A stretch of DNA of 64,000 bases, from NCBI GenBank assembly GCA_944548615.1, contig OX155952.1:35413788-35477787 (forward strand). The letters are read 5' to 3'. Positions 1 through 43,403 of this stretch are shown piece after piece. Under the pieces are notes generated by a model, which worked only from the letters and a program-made list of their open reading frames with translations, did not search any database and was not told the origin of the DNA. Both the position numbers and the translations under genes were made by a program. Within the stretch, counting starts at the first letter, position 1, and each line of letters starts with the position of its first letter. Source of the DNA: Micropterix aruncella. Lineage: Eukaryota; Arthropoda; Insecta; Lepidoptera; Micropterigidae.

Positions 1-822
1 GAAGCCTACGCGGGCCTGTAGATCATTTGACTCACTTCGGCCACTTACTACGTGCTTCGATATTGCCGGATCCTTGGAATCGCTTAAAATCGAATTTTTG
101 GTTATTCTGGAGTTAGCGTAGAGCAGAGAGGGCAGTTTTAGAGCTAACCCAAAAGTGTGTTTGGACCTGAAGAGAGTCGAGGGGTCAGCTGGTTTGGCTA
201 AGAACAACCAGGATTTTAAACTAGCTGTCACCAGTGTATCCAGACGAGACAACTTGGGTTGTCGACTACAGCGGGCGAGCCCGTCACCACAGGAAGCTTT
301 AACGATTAGTCGTTCTATCTCCCTGGAGTGAGCGTAGAAGACTTGGGACAGAACAGTCCACCATCTAGCTACGCCAACAACCCGTAAGAGACCAACGCCT
401 TACCACGAGATAGCCAGTAATGTTACATGGCGGGCGACACTCGCGCCCTTACTACCAATTGTGACCAGATTTCTCCGGTCTCTCGATTGGTTCAGACGAG
501 ACAGTTGGTTTTTGGTGAAATCGTAAATAAGAAAGGGCCATGACAAATGTGAAGTTAGATAGTTGTCATAGATCCAAGCCTTACAAGGGCCAGAAATTAG
601 CAATGCATCTATCTTTTCCAGGCAACTACTGAAATGTTCTATAACATGATCGCCAGAGAGGTCTTTTCCCTGGCAGGTGATTTTCCTGCCAAGAAATTTG
701 AAGCGGTTATTTGGGTCTATAAGGGAGATAATAGAGCCCTTATAGACCAATTTTGGGTCATAGGACGTAAATTTTGTGTCTATGCGGGCGAGTCCAAGGC
801 AAAAACATTTGGAGGGCTTCAC
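1..822 (-). mobile_element. RLE-type non-LTR retrotransposon fragment (RT C-terminal part), interrupted, runs off the window start
   Basis: The minus strand encodes the region after the RT active site. Segments such as CFCLGLARIDTKF and LSWPFLIYDFTK match the better-preserved copy at 30547-32790 almost residue for residue. The copy has lost the RT palm motif and its frame is broken by a 241-bp insertion at 252-492. It ends abruptly at about 822, where a second fragment of the same family begins on the opposite strand. The family is a LINE whose restriction-like endonuclease follows the RT. It resembles the Hero/NeSL group, but the clade is inferred. Confidence 0.75.
252..492. mobile_element. 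241-bp insertion flanked by an 11-bp target-site duplication
   Basis: The sequence cagacgagaca occurs at 241-251 and again at 493-503. The related copy near 31870 has this stretch once and no intervening DNA, so 252-492 is an insertion with a clear duplication. It is GC-richer than its surroundings. I see no transposase, terminal inverted repeats, poly(A) tail or convincing pol III A/B boxes. A SINE or truncated retrotransposed RNA is possible; the source is unknown. Confidence 0.6.
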
Positions 823-1190
823 AGCTTTCCCTGCTATTACAGTAAGTGAAGCTGTTCTGCGACTGGTCAGGCTGTAGAAAGGTGAAGCCCTCCGAATGTT
901 TTTGCCTTGGACTCGCCCACATAGACACAAAATTTACATCCAATGAGCCCAAATTGGTCTATAAAGGCTCTAATATCTCCCTCATAAACCCAAATAACCA
1001 TTTTAAATTCCCTGGCAGGAAATTCACCCATCAAGGAAAAGACGTCTCTGGCGTCTAAACCTACCACAGCCAGTCGTTAGTCCGGAATCCACTGCTCACC
1101 CCCCAGAAGTGTAAAAAATAGTATTATGATGGGCCCGACTCCAGTCGGTGAATTTTATGGCAGCTCCGTTTGTATTTTATTTTATTTTAT
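823..1190 (+). mobile_element. RLE-type non-LTR retrotransposon fragment with internal deletion and intact 3' end
   Basis: The plus strand reads ELFCDWSGCRKVKPSECFC and continues to about 1055. It then jumps straight to the family's 3' UTR (aaacctaccacagcc, then a segment ending in ggcagctccgtttgta), followed by a TTTTA-rich tail. The C-terminal zinc finger and endonuclease region is missing. It is oriented head to head with the fragment at 1-822, giving an imperfect inverted repeat. Confidence 0.75.
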
Positions 1191-1199
1191 TTATTATGG

Positions 1200-4100
1200 C
1201 CAGGATATACTAAAAATATTTCCGTATATTGCATAGTATTGCTGGTATTGCTAACAATGTTGCCGGGCAATGCATTACATACACATATTGCAGCGAAAAT
1301 GTGGCCCGTTTAGAAGCACCCATAGTACCTATACCGTTTTTGTGAACGGGGAAGCTTACCGAAAGCCGACCACTGCATTCGGCAGTGGACCAAATCGGTT
1401 CATTCTGACGTACGTAAATCGAGTCTGGCGAGGTTTGGCGATCGCACATCCACAGCCAGACGTTATCCTAATCTATCGTTATAATGTTAAGTATAATACC
1501 CATTTTCAGGTTTGAAAAAAAGAATGCCACCATTTTGTTAGGTTTTTCAAGTGCCAGACAGACACCTTTGCGATGCCCATAGATCAGCCAGATATTTTTT
1601 TCTAATCAATGTTGCATTTGACTTGGCAGTAAGGCAATTTTCAATAGTTCTAAAATAAGTGCAGTGCGTTTGTATATTCAAACCTGACCCACCGGAAAAC
1701 CCCAACACAAAATACAGGTCCGCTACTTAGAATAGTCACTAAATAATCCTATCGACATTTCATGACTGGGAAAATCAGTACCGAAAAAATTCACTAGCTC
1801 CCTGACTATTTCGAGTGTTGACCTGTATGAAAAAGCTTCAGGCACCCAGTTCAATATTGTTTGTAGATCTTTAGCGTTTATGAAACCGAGTGTCAAGGGA
1901 TTATAACATTTTAACGTCGCGGAAAATATATTTCATAAAATAACAGCCACCAAAAATATTCCACAGGATACCTAATATTAGAAAAATTCCAACCCTCTAA
2001 AGTGCAGTCATAAAACTACTTAATGCATGCTTCCTGCAATAAGTAATGGAACCTTTTACTATGGCAAGGATTTCGAAAAGATAACGAAATACCTGCCATA
2101 AAAGCACTCAACGAAAAATACACATCCTGTCCGTAGTTATAAAATAAACCGAAACCATTCGAAAATAGATGAGCAATAAAACCTTGCGGCTTAGGTACGT
2201 ACACGTGTGCGTGGTACACGAACAAAGGAAACGGTCTGCGAGGACACGACGGAATATTTTTAAAAATAACATGCAAATTTTCCACTCCAAATTCACAAGC
2301 TTATACATAGTTTCTTTAGTAATAGTAATTTCTACATTTAAAAAACTGTTTATAATCTGTATTTAAGGATAATTTAATGCAAGATGTTTAATTAAGAATT
2401 CCGTGCTTAAACAATTAATAAATGTCGTTAGAATTTAAATATATATGTCTTTATATAATAAATACAATAATATGTGCATTTAGTTTAGAAATTATTAATA
2501 TGGAAAATTTCATGTAATTATTAAATAAGTAATAAATAGTGATTTCCTTTGAGCTAATTAATCATATCATAATTTGCATGACTCAAAAAATTATAATTTG
2601 AAATTTCAAAATCCTATGTTTAGGCATTACATAGAAGTAGGCGCTAATTAGTTAAGAAATATTATAGCACCTTAAGACGCGGCCTGACCGCAATAAATAA
2701 TCAGAAACATCACAAAATAGTACAATTTTTGTCCGTTTGGAATGCTACTGCGACCAACGGACAATCGCTGCGCGGCCGCAGACAGGCGCCTGGGAGCTCG
2801 GGAAACATCATCATTTATAAAATGCATAGATAGGACCTTACGCACATACATATATTCGTCCCATAATTGCAGAACTAGCCTAACTCGATTTATTCAAATT
2901 TGTCAGGAGAGCACTTTTAAACTTTATTCTCCTTCTCTATTCTTCTATTTTCTTTTTATCTTTAATATGAATAATTCTTAAGAGTTGATTTTTTTATAGT
3001 TTGAATAGTTTATTAAAAGCTTTATTTTTATGAAATTTAATATGCAAAATGTTTATTTTAAATAGCATTTTGTGTAGTTAGGATAATTCTGCTTTATTAT
3101 AACTGATATCAGTACTATCTTATCTGTTGTTCTGCACAGAAATAGAAATGATTTTAGATGAAATTTTCAAATAACAGCTATCCTACCTCATCATTCATTC
3201 TGCTTATAGAAAATTTATCTATTGAAAATATTTTTTTGTTGATTTCTCAGTTAGGATAATATGGAATTATGATAAATTATTAAAAAAATGCAATATAAAA
3301 AATATTATTGTTAAAAATATTACACATTCTGAAAAGATCTGAAAGTTGAAAATAAAACCCGCTTTTTGACGGTAACCTTGGCCTCAACGAAAAAAAGTAA
3401 TATGTAACTTTCAACTCAATTTCTCATATTGAACAATATTCAGTACACAAAATCTTATACCAAAATACCACGACAACACCATATTGCTAAATCTACTTCT
3501 AATTGAAGTGATTTTTCTTTTTACGGATATAAAAAAAATACTGCCACCGTGGCATTTAACACATTATTAGTAGATATATGGGTTTTGTAACACCCATTTC
3601 CTAGAGCAGGTATAATTATGTAGACCGTGCCTCTTTTTTGTTTGTTTAACGATCATCGAAAGGACAGTCACTCCATTAGTATCGCACTTGAATTACAGCG
3701 GTTTTTAAGGGGCACCTTCCTAGTATGGATATTTTATGAGTTAAAAATATCACATAAGGTGACTATTAGTGCCAAAAGATTATCTTCTAGCCCGGGCATC
3801 AAAAAAGACTTGAAAAAGACTGTTAACACAATGTACAGGACAGTAGAAGGATCAGTAAAATAACAGCAAAAGAGTCAGTTTTTCTTTATTGTATACGTTA
3901 ATATGACTCATTGAGGAGGAAATAACGGTATCCATTGCCTTAAACGCTTACACTTAATTTGTGGTGCATATTTAAAAACAACAATATATAAAATCCGTAA
4001 ACTAAGAATTTTAAGCAATATGAAGTCACACGAAATCACTGATCAATGAGAGCGTTTAAGTCCGGATAGGAAACCTCCAAAAAACGACCGGAGATACCGT

Positions 4101-4430
4101 AATTATAATATTATCTTTAATAATATCCTAATTTACATAAGTATCATAAGCATATACATAAAAAAAATATGATGACTCAGATGAAAAACACCGTCCAGAA
4201 ATCAGCTTGGCCATGCACCCCGCCCGAGTGGTATGTCGATAGGTATATGGAAAAAATGTGAAAAAAGAATGTTAAAAACAGAAAACATCGAAAAAACATA
4301 TTGCGGCGCCGGTTAAGATATTCGTAAGAATTTATAATGTGGTATCTCTCTGGGGCATGAAACGGGATTTTCTTTAACCGACTATTCCGGGTAAAAGGCA
4401 TGTTTGATAGAAATCCACAAGCCGTTGCTT
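1200..4430. other. AT-rich DNA without recognisable genes
   Basis: Open frames here are short (up to 89 codons), lack recognisable domains and overlap on both strands. I see no transposon ends, RNA gene or long repeat. Confidence 0.5.
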
Positions 4431-4489
4431 CATCTTAGTTTCCCAAAAACTATTGCCTATCGTAGCACTTTTTCGCCTAAAATTCACAT

Positions 4490-4680
4490 ACAACTATCGT
4501 AGCACTATTCACACATTCACATAGCACTATCATGCACTATTCACATATCACTATTCACATAGCACCATACACTATTCACATAGCACATAGCACTATTCAC
4601 ATAGCACATAGCAATACACGTAACAGTATTCACATAGCACTATCATACACTATACACATATTATCATGCACTATTGATAT
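4490..4680. repeat. Imperfect short tandem repeats (attcacatagcac-type)
   Basis: Variants of attcacatagcacta and catagcac recur about a dozen times with irregular spacing. It is a decayed minisatellite just beyond the 3' end of the Mutator-like reading frame. Confidence 0.7.
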
Positions 4681-4710
4681 TTTTTTATTGCTTATTTTGT
4701 GGAGATTTTT

Positions 4711-7149
4711 TTAAAACTCGGAATAATCTAATACTCTTGGCTGAATGTTCTTAAATTGTGTCGGCGTATGCGGCGAATTATTTAGTGGTGCTAGCGGTGG
4801 TGATTGTGTTGATCGCATTGGTGATAGAAGTGGTAGCGGTGCCGCTGTTGGTATACTGAAACAGTTGGGTATCGGCATTCCACGCATATGTCTGGAGTCC
4901 AATATTTCTGGGAGAATACTTTGCATATAAAAGTCGACAATTTTTTTTTCCATTTTTTCTGTCCAGATATCGTCCTCCCTTTCAATGTACTCTGTTTTCA
5001 AGTCTTGGCCTTGGCCACCCCATATTGCAAAAAGACATTTTTGTCTATTTGAGACATGGAGTTGGCCTTGGACTTGGTAAAACCAGTTGCTGTTACGATT
5101 TAATTTGTATGTATCCTTTTTTTTATCATATTTGTATATTTGAATTTTGTTTTCTTTAATCGCCTGTTCTATGCCTTTTTAAAATGCCATTACAGGACAC
5201 TTAACCTCAACAATTGTATCCTCTCCGATAATTCCGTCCGGTGTTGCTCCAATAAATGCATACTTTCTGTCAACGAATAGCCCACAGGGTTCAATTATAA
5301 TTTTTTCTTGCTGCTCTAACTGTTGCAGGGCTAATTTTTCGTTTTCTACACCGTGAGCAATAGATGCTACGTGCGAAATATTTTCAGAGTATAATACATT
5401 TTTTACTAGATTGGCACTACTCGTATTTTGGCGCTTTTTTATTATTTTTCCGAAATTAGACGCAGTGACCATATTTTTTCGTAGCTCCAACCATTCACTG
5501 CAGTCGCGTTGTAACTTGGTTTCCTTTTCAATTCGTTCTTTATCGCTGGTCAACACAGCTAAATTTTCAAGAAAATCTTTCTTTGCTCTTTCCAATACTT
5601 CTGGTATCATATCCGGGGCAGCACTATTAGCACCATAGTCATTTTTTGTTTGGTTAATTTTATGTAGCCTGTTCTTTTTATGTGGATTGTTTCGGTTCCA
5701 TAGTCTTTTGTTATATCGTCTTAATTCCATCTTTTTTAAAACACCTTTTGGACTTTTACCCAAGATTTTTTTTTGAATAGTGTACCTAGGCAGCTTGTTA
5801 TTAAAAGCAACAACAGCCGCAGCACACCGTCCTTGGTAAGCTCGTCTCATGGAAAAATTTACACGTTTCCCACCAACAATCTTGGCAATTATGCTATTAA
5901 AACGTTCAGCCGTGTTGGTGTCGGCATCTTCTACTAAGCTTTGAGATTTGGAAGCTACAGTGCCTATTATTACTTTCAATCTAAACCAAAACGTTGAATT
6001 TTGAACTTCCATGGCACTCATCAAAGACTTTTCTGTCTGGCAGTAATAATTTTTACATCTTCTGTGATCTCCAAAAGCATGTAACAGGGAATTTTGTACA
6101 TCAGCGTGTAAAATCTGTATTGCCTGCATTTTTGTAATGTTTCCTTCTTGTATTAATATGCGTTGTTCTTTTATTGAGCAAATTACCACCTTTCTAACAG
6201 TCATTACTTTTTTGTCACTTAATAATTTTCTGAATTTTAAGGGGTATTTTATTTCTTTTGAGACTGCTCGTAATTTATTACACAAATTACGGAGTATGTG
6301 GTTCCGGCATTCAATTTTTACCACAGTCGTGTTTGGGTATGGATTCTGTGCTAAAATTTTGGCATAGGTTGCCGAGTCACCATCTGCAATTAGCCTCCCA
6401 TAAATGATGTTATACATTTCTATCGAATGCCGAATTACTGCAGCTCCAGATAAAGCCCTATAGTTACTTCCATAGGACCTTGCACTCCAACACCCGTCAG
6501 CGTATACATCAATTATCGGTATTCCATCTTTGACTCTTCCCTCAGCGATGGCAGCCTGGCGTTCACGCTCTGCAGCAGCATCCATTTCCTCTACAGCCGT
6601 CGACTCCCACTCATCGAATACTTTATCTTGCGTTTTAGCAAAGAACCTTTCTGAAAATATAGGTACATTCATAGATGACGATATCTCTTCAAATTGCGAA
6701 TAGGCTATTCCTGAAGATACTATTCCTATTACAGCACCAACATTTGTCTCGACATTTTCAGTACATGCAGGATTGTCAGAGTTAATAAAAAAAACCAAGC
6801 CACACATGTCGCACTTAAATTTAAACTTTGATATTAATCCGATTCTCTTTTCTCCCACAAAACTCAGACATTGAATACCACAGTTAAAAAGACTGCTGTG
6901 TTTTGAAATATCTTTAAGCTTAGTAAAAAAGTACAATATATTTACGATTCTCCTTCCGTCAACAGATGTGTAGTCATGTTCTTGTTCTGGTTCAATCCCG
7001 TAATATGTTTCACCAGCCGGATTTCTATAAAAAAGGATTTTCTGCTTGAGGAAATTATGAAAAAAAAACATAGAAAGACAAACTGACAGATATGATAATT
7101 TAAAAATAACGTATACCACCATCCCGACGATAATAGTCAAGGAAAACAT
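4711..7149 (-). pseudogene. Mutator-like transposase fused to a YqaJ-type nuclease domain, one in-frame stop
   Basis: A frame of 656 codons (5179-7149) stops at TAA and continues in the same frame to 4711, for about 812 residues in all. The N-terminal part has the features of the insect Mutator-like transposase domain: GRRIVNI near residue 66, DVYADGCWS near 214, ADGDS near 255 and CRNHI near 281. The C-terminal part is a YqaJ / PD-(D/E)XK nuclease domain: WLELRKNMVTASNFG, then GATPDG at 634-639 and VEVKCP at 647-652. Past the stop come FYQVQGQLHVSNRQKCLFAIW and a C-terminal region ending in a proline-rich tail, as expected of a full YqaJ domain. The stop therefore cuts a conserved domain directly after the nuclease EVK motif. 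The first ~40 residues are hydrophobic and may not be genuine, so the start is uncertain. I found no terminal inverted repeats. It is most likely a recently inactivated element, or a functional one if the stop is an assembly error. Confidence 0.7.
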
Positions 7150-8640
7150 GTGCTAGGCAATTACAATAAACCATAGAATACAAGCAGCCGTCTTTTCGTC
7201 AGCCAGCCAAGCCATGATTCAAGTAAATATACGTAAATATATAAAAATATCCGCCAAGTACGGCACCACGTACGGTCTCAACAACTTGCCGGATTTCTGA
7301 TTTGAAGTGGTGATCCAACTGGTTCCGATATTTTTGGGAACCAACATCACATCACATCACAATCATATTTTGTCGTTATTTGCTCATAAATACGCCATGG
7401 ATTGACTAGGCACTTGTCTAGTATGTCCGGTAATACACATAATAGTTCATATCTTCGAAACTACTAAACCGATTTTGATGAATCTTACTAAATAGACTAA
7501 ACATAATATGGTATCTCACAAAATGATTGATACTTACTCTCCGTGCACTAGTTCCGCTGAGGTACTCGGTTGGCCAATATCAGTATCACTGACTTTGCGC
7601 TTCTTTGATCTAAGAGAAATATAAAATGGGTAAATGACAAAAATGCGGTATCATACAATAATTTATCTGCAAGTTTTGCATTTACTAGTGCCAGTCAACC
7701 TTTAGTTCTCGGTGTAATGTAGACTATCTATAGCAAATTAAAGTGCAACTAGTCATTTTTTCAATTTAGTAGATGCTGAGTAAATTCACATTGATTTTAC
7801 AATACAATAATCAATAAAAATTGACTTCTTTATACCGTAAACTACACCACATAAATAACTTTAAACCTACCTTAGTACAGGCGAGGCCTAGTTAGGATGG
7901 CTTATTAACATAAATAATGTACTTATTGAAAATGTAATAAAGAATTTTGATTTCATATGATTAAGGTATACTATCATGCTTTACTTACCCAAACGATCTA
8001 TCATTTTTCTTAGGTCCATGTCGTTTTCTCACGAAGAATTTTTGAAGTTTTTTATTTTTATTCCCCATTGTTTATTCTGATACAGCGTCACTATTTACAA
8101 TATATGCACTATTTAAAAGCCCAGGTGCACGTCAGCTTGCGATTTTATTTCCATTAAATACGCTGAATAGCGACCAGAATACGCTAATGTAGAGCGGCCG
8201 AGACGACCGTCCCATCCGAGCGTTGCTCGGTGTTTGAAGAGACGACGCGATGCGCGCACCTTATATAACAACAATTTTTGGTGTATTTCAAAATTTACAA
8301 ACCAAATTAAAAAAGTGGCTTCAGATACGTTTAGAACTCCAGTCAGGCTATTTATTTCGTAAAAAAAAAAATGTTGTCGCCTTTAAAAATTGGGAGAATT
8401 TCGATGTCAAAGTTTTTATAGAGGGATTATTTGTGCGTTTTTTTGTTGAGAAACTAGACTTCTTTTCAAAATTCTTTTCATTTATAAGTCTTTTTGGTTT
8501 CTTTATCTATCTACAGTATTTTTTTCAGCGTTGTATTTTAACTTTGTCACGTCGCACTAGACGTTCAAAAATGGTACTATTTGGTGATTTGCGATAAGAC
8601 CGCGCCTTAAGCTTAATATTTAAAATAATTAAGGCATTTT
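7150..8640. other. Gene-poor DNA
   Basis: Intergenic AT-rich sequence. A short tandem of acatc occurs near 7345 and a GC-rich patch at 8190-8250. The frame at 8250-8597 (115 codons) has no recognisable domain. Confidence 0.4.
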
Positions 8641-8725
8641 TTGACACGTAACGCTCTCTGTTAACGAGTAGATGAACCGAAGCTAGCATCCCCGAACGGA
8701 TAATGGAGGGGGTGTTTCGATATTA

Positions 8726-8764
8726 TATAAAAGGGAGGCGTTGCGCCCTTACGACCAGTAATCA
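8726..8764 (+). promoter_or_regulatory. Candidate TATA/Inr core promoter
   Basis: TATAAAAG at 8726-8733 is followed 31 nt from its first base by CCAGTA, an insect initiator-like sequence with the A at 8757. A second one, TCAGTA, has its A at 8764. The downstream sequence could be a noncoding first exon ending in AGCG|GTAAGA near 9192. An LTR of a retrotransposon is an equally good explanation. No coding sequence could be tied to it. Confidence 0.3.
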
Positions 8765-10040
8765 GTACGACGATAGTCGAGTAAACACGTCAGACTTGTG
8801 CTCCTAGAGGCTTGTTAAAGTTAAAGCCGACAACTTGTAATATTCAAATAATTCAAAAGCGTTTTCTTAAAGAAACTAGTTTGATAAGTTGATGTTTTAT
8901 AAGTGTAAATTCTGTGTTTTTGAAGTGTAGACTTTGTGAAAATAATAATAAGCTCTCCTAGTATTTAATTTGTTTACATGTACAAAATCCTAAAGGTCTA
9001 AATATTCGGCTTTTGAATTTAGTAAACGAACACTCACGTAATGAGACTTTTATTTATTTTCCTTTGTGATTAAACCAAAAAATCGTGTAAAAAGTGAAGT
9101 GAAATTTCTGTTGGATCTGGAAATAAACTGCGGGTTCCCGAGCCTACAAAACGCCCGACGAATACAGCAGCTTACAAAGAACTTCAGAGAGCGGTAAGAA
9201 CTTTGGTTTATAACATGCCAATTCATGCCAATTCTTCATACTAGCACGGGGCGAGATCATGCCTTACAAGCAAGAAAACCAATACTAAAGATTAGCTTAA
9301 TCATTATCGAGGAAATTCAGCAACAACGATCAATATAAACAGCAAATCTTTGGTAAAAAACCGCCCACGTCGCCGTGAATAAACATCGGAGACGTATTAA
9401 ACCACAATTTCACAATCCAAAATTATATTAAATTTGGCCTTCGCAAGCTGAATTAATCAGATAATTTATAAGTGCGGTTTATCACCTAAAATGCATTAAA
9501 CCCGCACACCGAGTGGTGCTGCGAACGTGCAGCTTTGCCGTTGGTTTTTCAAGTACATTTGTCGAGATTGACACTCATACTGTGGCACAGTATGAGGGCC
9601 GACAATCGTACTGATGCGGTGGCATCAGAATATTCCTCATAGGTTAGCTGATTTTCCAGCAGAGTGGTTTTACCTTCCCTCTTTGATTGTTATGCTTTAA
9701 AATCCATGACTCGCGGTAGATTCATGATTTTTCTTTTTTTTTCTTTTATTTATAATTTTTTATTTACCTATTATGGTGTTCTAATTGAAATTATAGCATG
9801 TTATTTCTTCTATGTCCTAAAAAACCTAAACATACTAAAAAATAGTACAGTGAAATATACCTATGCCCATTTTAAAACAGCTGTTCTGTTAAATTTACAA
9901 AATATAACCTGGTAGGTTACCTCTAAGGTACAGAAATGTTTAGTCACATATTTCGAGTAGTTGAGTCCATTAAAATTATTGTCCTTTTAAGATACTCCAT
10001 AATTGCCTCATTCGATTCCTGTACAATAATATATTAAATG
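8765..10040. other. No recognisable gene
   Basis: Possible transcribed leader of the candidate promoter to about 9192, then AT-rich DNA. The 83-codon frame at 9664 is low-complexity hydrophobic and not supported. Confidence 0.35.
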
Positions 10041-10104
10041 TACTATGGTTCTTTTAAATATTTATTATCTTCTAAACATAAAACTTAAAAAAAAACAACT
10101 GCAA

Positions 10105-10431
10105 TTTAAGGGACTCCGGAGCACCCTTTTCACCATGGAAAGCTCTCCCACAGATGCTCTACTAGCCGAGTCTTGTAAACGCCCGGTCAATATCCAATGT
10201 AAACTTCTGGCAAACATTTTATATAAAGCTCGCCAACAACTTATTACAAAATTTGCCCTCCCTTCTAAGCTGTCGAGAGACATATCAAATAGCAAAGCCC
10301 CTCTCCCTGTTTTAGCCACGGGGTACTGCCACTTCAAGGATATGGTTAACAGAAGTGCTCTACTCCCAGAGTTCCGACCTACTACCCTGGTCATCTTCCA
10401 TCAGACAGACTTTTTGATGAAAACCCAGTAG
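10105..10431 (+). pseudogene. Fragment of a LINE reverse transcriptase C-terminal region
   Basis: The reading frame contains ESSPTDALLAESCKRPVN followed by QCKLLANILYKARQQ. This resembles the segment after the RT thumb in jockey/R1/I-type elements, where a short Ser-Pro/Ala-Leu-Leu-x-Glu-Ser stretch precedes a helical repeat. The fragment ends beside a C-run at 10437-10450. The assignment rests on this short similarity only. Confidence 0.45.
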
Positions 10432-10435
10432 GGCA

Positions 10436-11880
10436 GCCCCCCCCCCCCCCCTAAACAATGCAGTATTTTCGTACCTTGTATCATCCAGGTAAGGCAGAGG
10501 CTGGGAGCTACATAGGCAAACCGGGTCGATGATGATCGAGTTTGGGGTTGGTTGTCAGTGGTCTAACACCGCACTTAGCTCTTCATGTGGAGTCTTTGTA
10601 TATGACCCCCTGTATACTTTCATGCCTATAGGTTTTGCAGCCAGCTCACACCAGATGCAGAATCCGTCAAAGTCATGTCTGACATATTTCCACCATATTT
10701 GCAGAGTGGGGTATACATATTTCCGCCATGTTTCCTGTATCCTCTTTGCAAATAATGCTGGGCATGCACATATAACAAGTACCACTGTCTCCATTTTACA
10801 GCTTTTACATTTTACAGCCTTTTATGGCTATAAGCAATTGTCGAATTTTTATTGGCACGGTGGATACCGTGCAATAACAATTGTAAAAACGACCTCCTTT
10901 GGAATATTTTTGGCTAATCTTTATGGCCATTTAAAAATATATTTTTTTTCACATTTGACTCTTGATCTATGAATTTGCGAGCAAGGAAGTTCTAAGACTA
11001 TGTCGAAGGATAATGGGATTTTTTGTATGAAAGACCCAGAGCGTAACAACTAATTACATAGCATAACAATTACAAGAGCATAACAGAGCGTAACATTTAA
11101 TAATTAATATTAACTTTACACAAGTACACATATTGTGCTTGTGTAAAGAAGTAATAATATCAAAGTTAAACTTATTAATACATGTGGTATTGAAATTATA
11201 CACATCCGAAGTTTTGTATATCTGGATGATTATGTGAACAGGGTTAAATCATGTTAAAGAGTTTATTATGTAAATAGGGTTTAATATGTAATTTGAAAAC
11301 AGTTTAATTAAAATTGAATCGTAAAGCTAAAATCAATGAAGTCCAGTGTCACAACCAGAAATAGAAAACGAGCAAACAGTGTCACGAGAAAACAGTGTCA
11401 GCCAGAAACAGATGTCCTCTAAGGGTCGTGTGACCGTTGAGGAGACCGATAGTAGTTCTAAGGTTCTTCTTGCTCATGTCAAGTAGGGCCTTGTTTTTTC
11501 CGAGTCTATCTTATCCCAAAGATGGGATAAGAAAGACATAAAATTACTGACATTAATTCTACATGTTAGACATTGAAGACATTCATTCTACCTGTCACCC
11601 GCGCAGGGGCGAAGGAAGGGAGACCCAAAATTTGCAGAAAACATGGCAATACAACACACCAATATGTGCTTCTTTTCATCTGAGGTAGTCTTGTTAAGAC
11701 TACTTTTGGATTACTGCTTTTCCAAATCGAATAATAAAATCTAGGTTGTATTTTTTCTGGAACTCTCTATTGGGCTGGTTTATCAGGTATATCACATCCC
11801 AGGTACACCTATAGTTTTGTATAATTTGCCAAAACAGTTTCTAAATTTGAGGAAAGGCTGGATGATTTTAATACAAAGAG
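10436..11880. other. No recognisable gene
   Basis: A poly(C) run is followed by AT-rich sequence. The frame at 10529-10972 (147 codons) has no recognisable domain. Short AT-rich palindromic stretches lie around 11100-11160. Confidence 0.4.
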
Positions 11881-11900
11881 TATATCTAAATAACCAAATT

Positions 11901-11906
11901 TTTATT
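11901..11906 (-). terminator. Hmgcr: Hmgcr poly(A) signal (AATAAA)
   Basis: AATAAA lies on the minus strand 216 nt after the proposed Hmgcr stop codon. The 3' UTR would be about 11885-12121. I chose it as the first canonical signal downstream; no transcript evidence is available. Confidence 0.5.
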
Positions 11907-12121
11907 GTCATTAAGTAGGTACAAAATATGTTATCGGAGACAAAATATATGACTAACTATTTACAAACATATCCGAAACATTATTCAAGTACATCGTCGA
12001 TTTCACTCAAACATTTGGTAAGCTTAGGTGCAAATATAAATAATTAAAAAGTACGGCAACGAGTTCGTTAAGGCAACGTCGTAACAACCGATTTGCACTA
12101 CACACTACGACGTCGGTCGTA

Positions 12122-42853
<30,732 letters not shown>

Positions 42854-43025
42854 GGCCCCCAGCAGCACTCTTCCCCTTTCCGTCCAATCTGTCAACAAGG
42901 AAAACAAGGAATATCACGATCAGTATTCACACAGTATACCGAGTTAGAACAGTAGGCGCACTCTCGAGTGGCACGGCGTTGCGGGAATATTATGCGAGGG
43001 AAGTGAGCAGAGGGATATGTTACGG

Positions 43026-43403
43026 CAGTGTTTTACAATCTTTTTTTAAAATCATACGCGACCCACCCCCCTCCTCCCCTTAGACCGCAAGTTAGTTCTC
43101 TTAACCCCCCCCCCTCCCCCCCTAGTCTCTTTCATAGCTGTAACTGTAGGCATCGAATAAATAAAGTTTTTGTAAAAGCAATGGCGGTTTTTCATTTTCA
43201 AAGCTGGACCTAGTTGTTTCCATCTTAGATCAACATATTTATGTAGTTTTATAAAAGCAATAGCAAAACACATAATAAATATGTTTCTCTTCCGAAGCTG
43301 TAACTGTTGGCATATTAGCTAAATAAAGATTTTGTTATAATATTTTTTTTTAGATAGCCCGCGACCCCCCAGGGGGTCACGACCCACCGGCTTAAAACCA
43401 CTG
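43026..43403. mobile_element. hAT-like nonautonomous element
   Basis: The left end cagtgttttacaatcttttt and the reverse of the right end (cagtggttttaagcc) are hAT-type ends, and cgcgacccacc / gggggtcacgacccacc lie just inside. It holds two copies of an agctgtaactgtaggcat-like motif. No matching 8-bp duplication was seen. Confidence 0.6.

Noticed and set aside
252..492. tRNA gene inside the 241-bp insert
   Set aside because: I could not fold a cloverleaf or find both internal promoter boxes on either strand.
8250..8597. 115-codon frame as a small gene
   Set aside because: Phe/Lys-rich low-complexity translation of AT-rich DNA; no domain.
10529..10972. 147-codon frame on the plus strand
   Set aside because: No recognisable domain, unusual Cys/His/Tyr-rich composition and no initiation or splice context; not enough to call a gene.
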